The notes under the pieces were generated by a model, which was not told where the DNA came from, did not search any database, and worked only from the letters and a program-made list of their open reading frames with translations. DNA of 5,960 nucleotides. It comes from Pseudomonadota bacterium. Lineage in GTDB: Bacteria > Pseudomonadota > Gammaproteobacteria > Burkholderiales > Thiobacillaceae. Location of the stretch: contig JAJZRT010000175.1 of NCBI GenBank assembly GCA_021802595.1, forward strand, positions 1 through 5,960, in the 5' to 3' direction. Position 1 is the stretch's first letter; each line of letters opens with the position of its first letter. The position numbers and the translations under genes were made by a program. Shown here piece by piece: positions 1-5,363 of this stretch.

Positions 1-161
1 GTGAGGTTGACGACGGCGGCGGCGCGGGTGGCGATCTGGCGCGCGCGCGGATCCTGCTCGGCAAGCGTGAAGAGCGTGAGCCAGGCGGCGAGGCTGACGA
101 CGAGCAGGATGCCGATCAGCGCGACGGTACGCGACAGCAGCGAGTTCGGCGCGTGTAGCAT
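1..161 (-). CDS. envZ: EnvZ-like sensor histidine kinase, N-terminal part only
   Basis: Only the first 53 codons are present; the gene continues beyond base 1. The start is the ATG read on the minus strand at 161-159. It overlaps the ompR stop by one base (TGATG), so the two are probably translationally coupled as in other ompR-envZ operons. The visible protein begins with a short polar stretch (MLHAPNSLLSRT), then a strongly hydrophobic segment at about residues 13-34 that is the first transmembrane helix. After it comes the start of a periplasmic region with the motif EQDPRARQIATRAAAVVNL, typical of proteobacterial EnvZ-type kinases. The periplasmic domain, HAMP, the His-containing dimerisation domain and the ATPase domain are all outside the window. 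The role, sensing an envelope or osmotic signal and phosphorylating the adjacent OmpR, is inferred from gene order and this N-terminus. Confidence 0.8.
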   Translation of the reverse strand, partial: MLHAPNSLLSRTVALIGILLVVSLAAWLTLFTLAEQDPRARQIATRAAAVVNL

Positions 162-871
162 CAGTCGGGAATGAACACGTAACCGAAGCCGCGCACGGTC
201 TGGATATGATGCGGCGCGGCGGGGTCGGCCTCGATCAGCTTGCGCAGACGCGAGATCTGTACGTCAATGCTGCGGTCGTAGGCGTCGTGATCGCGGCCGC
301 GCGCCAGTGCCATCAAGCGTTCCCGCGAGAGTGGATGGCGCGGGTGCTCGACCAGCACTTTCAGCACCGCGAACTCGCCGCCGGTTAGCGGCTGCTTCTC
401 GCCGTGACGGAACAGTTCGCGTGCGCCGAGCCTGAGCGTGCACGCGCCGAAGGCGATGGCCTGGTCGTCGGCGGCAGGCGCGCCGGGCGGCAGCGCCACG
501 CGGCGGCGCAGCACCGCCTTGATGCGCGCCACCAGTTCGCGCGGATTGAAGGGCTTGGGGAGATAGTCGTCGGCGCCCATCTCGAGGCCCACGATGCGGT
601 CGATCTCGTCGGCCTTGGCGGTCAGCATCACGATGGGCAGTTCGGGATGCGTGGTTTGCAGGCGGCGGCAGACGGACAGCCCGTCCTCGCCCGGCAGCAT
701 CCAGTCGAGCACCAGCACGTCGAAGCGGTCGCGTTCGAGCGCGCTGTCGAGCGCGCGGCCATCGGCCACGGCACGCACCGTCATGCCCTGTTCGCCCAGG
801 TAACGTTCCAATAAATCTCTCAGGCGCAGGTCGTCGTCAAGCAGCAGGATTTTGGTCGGGGTCGTCGTCAT
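161..871 (-). CDS. ompR: OmpR-family response regulator
   Basis: Cytoplasmic DNA-binding response regulator, 236 residues, close to E. coli OmpR (239) throughout. Receiver domain at about residues 6-122: acidic pocket D12/D13 (ILLLDDD), phospho-acceptor D56 within VLDWMLPGEDG, switch T84 (MLTAK) and K106 (PKPFNPREL). The linker (LPPGAPAADDQAIAFG) leads to a winged-helix output domain at about 138-236 with PLTGGEFAVLK, the recognition-helix stretch RSIDVQISRLRK and the wing QTVRGFGYVFIPD. All these blocks are OmpR signatures, so this is not just any PhoB/OmpR-class regulator. The start at 871 matches family length and gives the usual short lead before KILLLDDD, although no Shine-Dalgarno precedes it. 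In-frame ATGs at 925 and 931 and a GTG at 937 would add 18-22 residues, with AAGGA (minus strand, 945-941) upstream. It is transcribed divergently from the secreted-protein cluster beginning at 1045. Confidence 0.93.
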   Translation of the reverse strand: MTTTPTKILLLDDDLRLRDLLERYLGEQGMTVRAVADGRALDSALERDRFDVLVLDWMLPGEDGLSVCRRLQTTHPELPIVMLTAKADEIDRIVGLEMGADDYLPKPFNPRELVARIKAVLRRRVALPPGAPAADDQAIAFGACTLRLGARELFRHGEKQPLTGGEFAVLKVLVEHPRHPLSRERLMALARGRDHDAYDRSIDVQISRLRKLIEADPAAPHHIQTVRGFGYVFIPD

Positions 872-900
872 GGCGCTAGCGTAAGGGGGGGCGACGGAGA

Positions 901-920
901 ATTTGTTTCGGAATGTTTCC
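901..920. promoter_or_regulatory. Putative OmpR binding site (tandem half-sites)
   Basis: The plus strand carries TGTTTC at 904-909 and again at 914-919. On the minus strand this reads GAAACA-TTCC-GAAACA, two identical hexamers spaced exactly 10 bp apart on the same face of the helix. OmpR family members bind as tandem dimers to direct repeats with this phasing, and the site sits between ompR and a divergent operon. Autoregulation, control of the 1045 gene cluster, or both would fit. The sequence repeat is seen directly; the OmpR assignment is inferred. Confidence 0.45.
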
Positions 921-944
921 GCCATCGGCATGGACACAAATCCT

Positions 945-950
945 TACACT
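945..950 (+). promoter_or_regulatory. Possible -10 element of the secreted-protein cluster
   Basis: TACACT matches the sigma-70 -10 consensus at four of six positions. No good -35 hexamer lies 16-18 bases upstream. The tandem GAAACA repeat at 904-919 would fall around -38 to -55 relative to a start near 957, where a class II activator substitutes for a weak -35. This is a weak call: other AT-richer stretches such as the GGTTTACATAGG region near 973-984 could also belong to a promoter. Confidence 0.25.
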
Positions 951-1044
951 ATTCCCCTGGCCGGACAAGCGCGGTTTACATAGGCTGTCGAGAATGCAAA
1001 GCGTGGACGAACTGTCCACCGCCATTCAACCTTGGGAGACGAAC

Positions 1045-1434
1045 ATGAAACACACCGCTTCTTTTGCCACACTGATTCTGGCTGCCGCGCTCAGCCTGCC
1101 CACTTTCGCCTACGATCGCGACGGCAACCCGCCCGGCCCGGTGGGCGGCCCCGGTACCAACTGGGAAAACCCCCCGGGCCCGGCTGGTGGTCCCGGCACC
1201 AGCCCGGATCACCACTGGAAGGCGCGCTGTGCGGCCAATCCGGAAAAATGCGCCGAAGCGAAGCAGCGTTTCAAGGAAAAATGCCAAGCCGCCCCCGAGC
1301 GCTGCCGCGCATTCATGCAGCGCCACCGTGATCGCGACGGCAACCCGCCCGGCCCGATCGGCGGCCCCGGCACCAACTGGGAGAATCCCCCCGGCCCGGC
1401 CGGCGGATCCGGTGCCAGCCCGGATCGCCGCTGA
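1045..1434 (+). CDS. Secreted Pro/Gly/Asn-rich protein with duplicated cassette and four-cysteine core
   Basis: Exported protein of 129 residues with no function I recognise. The start at 1045 is chosen because GGGAG (1034-1038) lies six bases upstream and a clean Sec signal peptide follows (residues 1-22, cleavage after PTFA). The mature protein has three parts. A 32-residue cassette (24-55) starts DRDGNPPGP and contains GGPGTNWENPPGPAGG. A charged helical core (56-95) carries two CX6C units, C62-C69 and C80-C87, each of the form C-x-A-x-P-E-(K/R)-C. A second copy of the cassette (96-127) is identical at 29 of 32 positions. Four even-spaced cysteines in an exported protein suggest disulfides; metal binding is possible but unproven. 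It is the first gene of the six-gene run, 23 bases before the EF-hand gene. The reading frame is open upstream to 913, but that extension lacks an ATG near a ribosome site and would bury the signal peptide. Confidence 0.85.
   Translation: MKHTASFATLILAAALSLPTFAYDRDGNPPGPVGGPGTNWENPPGPAGGPGTSPDHHWKARCAANPEKCAEAKQRFKEKCQAAPERCRAFMQRHRDRDGNPPGPIGGPGTNWENPPGPAGGSGASPDRR
1114..1209 (+). repeat. Intragenic 96-bp direct repeat, copy 1
   Basis: Encodes residues 24-55 of the secreted Pro/Gly-rich protein. It matches copy 2 (1330-1425) at 84 of 96 bases without gaps. Eight codons differ synonymously and three change the amino acid (V/I, P/S, T/A). Each copy also contains two NPPGPxGG-like submotifs. 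Confidence 0.9.
1330..1425 (+). repeat. Intragenic 96-bp direct repeat, copy 2
   Basis: Encodes residues 96-127 of the same protein, aligned without gaps to copy 1 (1114-1209). The excess of silent over replacement differences suggests an old duplication whose protein sequence has been kept. Confidence 0.9.
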
Positions 1435-1457
1435 GCGCAACCCGGAATCGATACGGC

Positions 1458-1862
1458 ATGATGCGCACGGCACTGGTCTGGCTACTGATCGGCATGGGGG
1501 GGCTTGGTGCGGGCATGGCCTACGCCGAACCGCCAGCCGATGCTGCGCCCGACTGGGGGCAGCTTCGCCGCGACGTCGACGCCGGGGCGCGCCGCCCCGA
1601 CGGCGATTTCGAGGCGCGCCGGCAGGCGATCCGCGAACGCGCCCGCGCGCGCTTCGCCGCGGCCGACCGCAACGGCGATGGCCTGTTGAGCCGCGACGAG
1701 ATGGCGCGGCTGCGCCCCATGCTGGCGCGGCATTTCGACCGCATCGATACCAATCACGACGGGCAGGCCAGCGAACAGGAACTGGCCGACGCCCTGCGCC
1801 GCCTTCAGGAAATGCGGCGCGAAAATTTCAACCGGCCCGACATGCGGGCCCCGCTCAGATAA
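1458..1862 (+). CDS. Secreted EF-hand calcium-binding protein
   Basis: Small exported protein of 134 residues. The N-terminal signal peptide (about 1-23, hydrophobic LVWLLIGMGGLGAGM, cleavage after AYA) is followed by a basic helical stretch and a pair of canonical EF-hands. Loop 1 is DRNGDGLLSRDE, with ligands at D70, N72, D74, S78 and E81. Loop 2 is DTNHDGQASEQE, with D97, N99, D101, S105 and E108. Both keep the central Gly and the bidentate position-12 Glu, so both should bind calcium. The C-terminus is helical and arginine-rich. There are two adjacent ATGs (1458 and 1461); only a weak GGA lies upstream, so the choice between them is open. It sits 23 bases after the cassette protein gene and 10 bases before the next gene. 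Calcium binding is a strong family inference; the physiological role (periplasmic sensor, buffer or structural partner) is unknown. Confidence 0.88.
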   Translation: MMRTALVWLLIGMGGLGAGMAYAEPPADAAPDWGQLRRDVDAGARRPDGDFEARRQAIRERARARFAAADRNGDGLLSRDEMARLRPMLARHFDRIDTNHDGQASEQELADALRRLQEMRRENFNRPDMRAPLR

Positions 1863-1872
1863 AGGAAAGATC

Positions 1873-2619
1873 ATGTCGAACCTGAAACCCGTTTTTGCCG
1901 CCCTCGCGGGCGCGCTCGTCCTCGCTTCCACCCTGCATGCCGGCGACGCCGCCGCGCGCGAACGCATGCGCAGCGGAACCTGGCAGAACAGCCACGGCGG
2001 CAGCGGCACCTGGCAGCGCAACACCGTGCGCGAACGCGGCAGCCTCTCGCGCGATACCACCTGGCAGAACGCCAATGGACGCAGCGGCTCGGCTTCGCTC
2101 GACCGCAGCTACAACCGCGAAGCGGGCACCTGGTCGTCGGAGCGCAGCGTCACGCGCGGCAACGGCGACACCGCGACCTGGAGCAAGTCCGGCCAGAAAA
2201 CCGATACCGGTGCCGTCGTCCACGGCGAAGGCACCAACTTCCGCGGCCAGGACGTGAGCATGGACCGCAGCATCACCAAGAACGACGACGGCAGCCGGTC
2301 GGTGGAAACCACCCACGTCAACGAAACCACCGGCAAAAGCCTCGCCACCGACAAGACCGTGACGCCGACGGAGAATGGCTGGACCAGTTCCGGCAGCTAC
2401 ACCACCGGCAGCGGCAAGACGGGTACCACTTCGGGCAGCCTGACTCGTACCGACGATGGCTATGCCCGCTCGCGCAGTGCGACCAACAGCGAAGGGCGGA
2501 CCGCGAGCCGCACGGTCGACGTGACGCACGCCGACGGCAGTGCCACGCGCAGCGTGACCACGACCGGCTTCGACGGCGAGACGCATTCGCACAGCACCAC
2601 AGTCACGCCGACGCCGTAA
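1873..2619 (+). CDS. Secreted Ser/Thr/Gly-rich repeat protein of unknown function
   Basis: Exported protein of 248 residues that I cannot assign to a named family. Start: ATG with AAGGA (1862-1866) six bases upstream, 10 bases after the EF-hand stop. The signal peptide covers about residues 1-23 (hydrophobic FAALAGALVLAST, cleavage after LHA). The mature chain has no cysteine and is rich in Ser, Thr, Gly, Arg and Asp. Its first part contains Trp repeats (GTWQNSHGGSG, TWQNANGRSG, GTWSSER, ATWSKSG). The second part (about 95-245) shows Gly/Asp/Asn turns near residues 98, 140, 154, 169, 184, 196, 208, 222 and 235, separated by alternating polar strands such as RSVTTTGFDGETHSHS. That pattern is what a repetitive beta-hairpin or solenoid would give. 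Surface, matrix or adhesin-like roles are possible inferences only. Confidence 0.83.
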   Translation: MSNLKPVFAALAGALVLASTLHAGDAAARERMRSGTWQNSHGGSGTWQRNTVRERGSLSRDTTWQNANGRSGSASLDRSYNREAGTWSSERSVTRGNGDTATWSKSGQKTDTGAVVHGEGTNFRGQDVSMDRSITKNDDGSRSVETTHVNETTGKSLATDKTVTPTENGWTSSGSYTTGSGKTGTTSGSLTRTDDGYARSRSATNSEGRTASRTVDVTHADGSATRSVTTTGFDGETHSHSTTVTPTP

Positions 2620-2623
2620 TGCC

Positions 2624-2692
2624 ATGCGCGATGTGCTGATCGTCGCCGGACTGTGCCTGGTTTTCGCCTACGTGCTCACAAGCCTGTCATGA
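2624..2692 (+). CDS. 22-residue putative membrane peptide
   Basis: A very short frame (ATG 2624, TGA 2690-2692) encoding a peptide that begins MRDVLIVAGLCLVF and ends AYVLTSLS. It is one uninterrupted hydrophobic segment with charges only at R2 and D3. It starts four bases after the stop of the repeat protein and its stop overlaps the DUF1800 start as ATGA. This arrangement fits translational coupling, since neither it nor the DUF1800 gene has a good Shine-Dalgarno. It could be a genuine small membrane protein or a leader frame that carries ribosomes to the next start. No homologue is known to me, so it is called on context alone. Confidence 0.45.
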   Translation: MRDVLIVAGLCLVFAYVLTSLS

Positions 2693-4116
2693 GAACACTG
2701 CTCTGGTTCGTCGTCTTCCTTCCCGTGCTGGCTTTTGCCGGCATGGGCGAGGATGAGGCGCGGCACCTGCTGTTGCGCACCGGATGGGCGGCGACGCCGC
2801 AGCAGGTCGCGGTCACCGCACAGCTCTCGCGCGCCGAGGCCGTCGACCGGCTGCTGGACGGCACGCATCGCGACGCGGTGACGCCCCTGCCGGCGGATTT
2901 GCAGGAATTCACGCCACCGCCGCGCCGGCGTGGCGAGCTGAGCGAGGCGGAACGCAAGGCATTCCAGCGCGAGCAGGTCCGGTTCGGGCTGGAGATGCGC
3001 AGCTGGTGGTTTGCCGAAATGCTCGCTACCGACAGTCCGCTCACCGAAAAGATGACGCTGTTCTGGCACAACCATTTCGTCTCCAGTCAGCAGAAGGTCC
3101 GTTTTCCGAAGCTGCTGGTCGACCAGAACCGGCTGCTACGGGAAAATGCGCTCGGCAATTTCGGCACGCTGCTGCATGCCATCGCACGCGATCCGGCGAT
3201 GGTGCTGTACCTGGATTCGGCGCAGAACCGCCGCGCCGCCCCGAACGAGAATTTCGCGCGCGAACTGATGGAGTTGTTCACCCTTGGCGAAGGGCATTAT
3301 GGCGAGAAAGATGTCAAGGAAGCAGCGCGCGCCTTCACCGGCTGGAGCATCGACCGCCAGACCGGGAATTTCCGTTTCTACCGTTTCCTGCACGACGGCG
3401 GCGACAAGACCGTGCTCGGCAGGAGCGGCGCCTTCGACGGCGACGACGTGCTCGACATCCTGCTTGCGCAGCCGGCGACAGCCGAGTTCCTCACGCGCAA
3501 GCTGTGGCGAGAATTCGTCTCGCCCGATCCGGATCCGGCCGAGGTGTCGCGGATCGCCGCCGTGCTGCGGCAATCGCACTACGCCATCCGCCCGTGGCTG
3601 CGCGCCCTGCTGCTGTCGCCGGCGTTCTGGGCGCCGGCGCATCGCGGCGTGCTGGTGAAGTCGCCGGTGGAATTCCTGCTCGGGCTGGTCGAGACGCTCG
3701 ACGTGTCGGGCGTCGATCCGCGCGTGCTTGCGCTGGCCTCGCGCCAGTTGGGGCAGGACCTGTTCGCGCCGCCCAACGTGAAAGGCTGGCCGGGGGGCGA
3801 TGCGTGGATCAGTTCGACCACGCTGCTCGCGCGCCGTCAGATGGCCGAGCGTGTGTTCCGGGCGAACGAAGCCGGATCCTACGAGGTCATGCAGCCGCCC
3901 GGCACGGCGGGGCGCGATGCGCGCCTCGCGCGCGGCATGGGCACCTTCAGCGTCGATACCGGCGTGCTCGACGGACTGGGGCGCGACGAACCCGGCGCGC
4001 GAACGCGCTTTGCCAGTCTGACGCTGGCCGTGCCGCCGGCGGGCGATCTCGGCGCGCGCGACCGCCGCGGGTTCCTGCAGGCGCTGGTGCAGGACGCGGC
4101 GTTTCAACTCAAGTGA
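2689..4116 (+). CDS. Exported DUF1800 domain protein
   Basis: Protein of 475 residues, a usual length for DUF1800 (Pfam PF08811). The ATG at 2689 overlaps the preceding 22-codon frame (ATGA) and immediately gives a hydrophobic export signal (MRTLLWFVVFLPVLAFAG). A GTG at 2653 would add 12 polar residues in front and weaken the signal. Family landmarks in order: the N-terminal helical region with HLLLRTGWAATPQQV (about 27-40), LTEKMTLFWHNHFVSSQQKV (118-137), NENFARELMELFTLGEGHYG (186-205), EAARAFTGWSI (211-221), DGGDKTVLG (236-244), FLTRKLWREFVSPDP (267-281), KSPVEFLLGLV (324-334), and LGQDLFAPPNVKGWPGG with DAWISSTTLLARR (354-383). The biochemical function of this family is not established. 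Members are usually encoded directly before a DUF1501 gene, as here with a 13-base gap, and probably act with it in the periplasm. Confidence 0.93.
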   Translation: MRTLLWFVVFLPVLAFAGMGEDEARHLLLRTGWAATPQQVAVTAQLSRAEAVDRLLDGTHRDAVTPLPADLQEFTPPPRRRGELSEAERKAFQREQVRFGLEMRSWWFAEMLATDSPLTEKMTLFWHNHFVSSQQKVRFPKLLVDQNRLLRENALGNFGTLLHAIARDPAMVLYLDSAQNRRAAPNENFARELMELFTLGEGHYGEKDVKEAARAFTGWSIDRQTGNFRFYRFLHDGGDKTVLGRSGAFDGDDVLDILLAQPATAEFLTRKLWREFVSPDPDPAEVSRIAAVLRQSHYAIRPWLRALLLSPAFWAPAHRGVLVKSPVEFLLGLVETLDVSGVDPRVLALASRQLGQDLFAPPNVKGWPGGDAWISSTTLLARRQMAERVFRANEAGSYEVMQPPGTAGRDARLARGMGTFSVDTGVLDGLGRDEPGARTRFASLTLAVPPAGDLGARDRRGFLQALVQDAAFQLK

Positions 4117-4117
4117 C

Positions 4118-4123
4118 GGGAGG
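4118..4123 (+). promoter_or_regulatory. Strong ribosome binding site of the DUF1501 gene
   Basis: GGGAGG lies six bases before the ATG at 4130, inside the 13-base gap after the DUF1800 stop. It is clearly stronger than the sites before the 22-codon frame and the DUF1800 gene, so the DUF1501 protein may be made independently of coupling. Confidence 0.7.
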
Positions 4124-4129
4124 CAGACG

Positions 4130-5278
4130 ATGCAGCGACGCGAATTCCTGACGGCCCTGTCGGCCCTGACGCTCTACGGCCTGACGCCGCGCGCAGCGGT
4201 CGCTGCCGATACGAGCTACCAAAACCTGCTGATCCTGATCGAACTGAAGGGCGGTAACGACGGGCTCAACACCCTGATTCCGTACGCCGATGCGCACTAC
4301 GCGTCCTTGCGCCCCCGCATTGCGATTCCGCGCGAGCAGATCATTACGCTCTCCGAGCAGGCCGGCCTGCATCCGGCGCTGACGCCGCTGATGCCGCTGT
4401 GGCAGGCGGGGCAACTGGCATGGATACAAGGGGTGGGCTACCCGCGGCCCAATCTCTCGCATTTCCGTTCCATCGAAATCTGGGATACCGCCTCGGCCAG
4501 CGACGAAACGCTGGACAGCGGCTGGCTTGCGCGGCTGTTCCGGCTGATGCCGCCGCCGGCGGGGTTTGCTGCCGACGGCGTCGCGGTCGGCAGCAGCGAC
4601 CTGGGGCCGTTCGCAGGCGGTGGGACTCGAACCGTGTCCCTGACCGATACCGAGCAATTCCGCCGCCAGTCGCGTCTGGCCGGGCACGAGACGGCGACCT
4701 CGGTCAACGCGGCGCTGGCGCACATCCTCAAGGTGGAAAGTGACATCCGCCAGGCGGCGGGCGGACTGGGGGCGGGCGCTGCCTTCGATACGGCGTTTCC
4801 GCAGACGCCGTTCGGCAACGCGGTGCGTGCGGCGGCGCACGTCGCGGCGAGCCCGGCGGGGGTGGCGGCGATCAAGCTCTCGCTCGGCAGCTTCGATACC
4901 CACGTCAACCAGCCCTTGCAGCATGCGCGCCTGCTCGGCGAACTCGCCGGGGGCATCGCTGCGCTGTCTGCCGCGCTGAATGAGAAGGGGCTGTGGACGC
5001 GCAGCCTGATTCTCACCTATTCCGAGTTCGGCCGGCGGCCGGCGGAGAACGGCAGCAACGGCACCGACCACGGCACCGCCAGCGTCCACCTCGCCACGGG
5101 CGGGCGCGTGCGCGGCGGGCTCTACGGCAGGGCGCCGGATCTCGCGCAACTGGAAGGCGGCAATCTGCAGTACGGCGTCGACTTCCGCAGCCTGTACACC
5201 ACCGTCATCCAGCGGCACTGGGGCCTGGATGCGGCGAGCGTTCTCGGCGGGCGTTTCGCGCCACTGGATTTCGCCTGA
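4130..5278 (+). CDS. DUF1501 domain protein, Tat-exported
   Basis: Protein of 382 residues belonging to DUF1501 (Pfam PF07394), regarded as related to the alkaline phosphatase/sulfatase superfamily. The N-terminus has a twin-arginine motif (RREFLTALSALTLYGL, R3-R4) and a likely cleavage after AVA (residue 25), so it should be exported folded by Tat. Landmarks: LIELKGGNDGLNTLIPYAD (36-54), GVGYPRPNLSHFRSIEIWDT (101-120), SLGSFDTHVNQ (251-261, with D256 and H258), LTYSEFGRRPAENGSNGTDHG (295-315, with D313-H314), and YGVDFRSLYTTVIQRHWGL (348-366). The D-x-H and T-D-H-G motifs resemble metal-binding positions of the superfamily, but no substrate is known. Export through Tat fits a protein that takes up a cofactor metal in the cytoplasm. 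It is the last gene of the co-directional cluster and the usual partner of the DUF1800 gene before it. Confidence 0.93.
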   Translation: MQRREFLTALSALTLYGLTPRAAVAADTSYQNLLILIELKGGNDGLNTLIPYADAHYASLRPRIAIPREQIITLSEQAGLHPALTPLMPLWQAGQLAWIQGVGYPRPNLSHFRSIEIWDTASASDETLDSGWLARLFRLMPPPAGFAADGVAVGSSDLGPFAGGGTRTVSLTDTEQFRRQSRLAGHETATSVNAALAHILKVESDIRQAAGGLGAGAAFDTAFPQTPFGNAVRAAAHVAASPAGVAAIKLSLGSFDTHVNQPLQHARLLGELAGGIAALSAALNEKGLWTRSLILTYSEFGRRPAENGSNGTDHGTASVHLATGGRVRGGLYGRAPDLAQLEGGNLQYGVDFRSLYTTVIQRHWGLDAASVLGGRFAPLDFA

Positions 5279-5325
5279 TCGCTGTGCCCGCAGAACCCTT
5301 GCCGAAATCAGCTCGAACGGGGGAC

Positions 5326-5355
5326 TTGTTTTTGTTTTTATATTTCGATTATCAT
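5326..5355 (+). promoter_or_regulatory. Putative arsR promoter
   Basis: An AT-rich island in otherwise GC-rich DNA. TTGTTT (5326-5331) could serve as a weak -35, and TATCAT (5350-5355) matches the -10 consensus at five of six positions, 18 bases downstream. Transcription would then begin at or within a base or two of the arsR ATG at 5362, giving a leaderless message. Confidence 0.5.
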
Positions 5356-5363
5356 AAAAATAT
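5340..5363. promoter_or_regulatory. Putative ArsR operator (interrupted dyad)
   Basis: ATATTT at 5340-5345 is mirrored by AAATAT at 5358-5363 around a centre between 5351 and 5352. Three more inner pairs also match, so 9 of 12 positions are symmetrical. The dyad covers the likely -10 element and the first bases of arsR, where a bound ArsR dimer would block initiation. The symmetry is visible; binding is inferred from the gene it precedes. Confidence 0.5.

Noticed and set aside
913..1044. In-frame upstream extension of the cassette protein.
   Set aside because: It would cross the probable promoter and place about 44 residues before a typical signal peptide. The ATG at 1045 has a good ribosome site.
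1855..2625. Minus-strand 256-codon frame covering the whole Ser/Thr/Gly-rich gene.
   Set aside because: The plus strand has a proper ribosome site, signal peptide and tight operon spacing. The antisense frame is an Ala/Gly/Val-rich shadow of a repetitive GC-rich gene.
2653..2688. GTG start adding 12 residues to DUF1800.
   Set aside because: It would put a basic polar stretch before the export signal and has no ribosome site. The ATGA overlap at 2689 is the more natural start.
3136..4107. Minus-strand 323-codon open frame opposite DUF1800.
   Set aside because: Low-complexity Arg/His/Gln-rich translation lying entirely antisense to well-conserved DUF1800 motifs.
4617..4637. The minus strand reads GGTTCGAGTCCCACC, resembling a tRNA T-loop and 3' half.
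   Set aside because: The bases flanking the loop do not form a five-pair T stem, no anticodon or acceptor stem is found, and the stretch lies inside the DUF1501 coding sequence.
5297..5338. Possible terminator after the DUF1501 gene: CCCTTG with CGGGGG followed by a T-rich run.
   Set aside because: Only six pairs including two G-T pairs, with a long loop. The T-rich run is better explained as the arsR promoter.
4993..5361. Long in-frame N-terminal extension of arsR.
   Set aside because: It overlaps the DUF1501 gene and encodes Arg-rich shadow sequence. The ATG at 5362 gives a standard-length ArsR.
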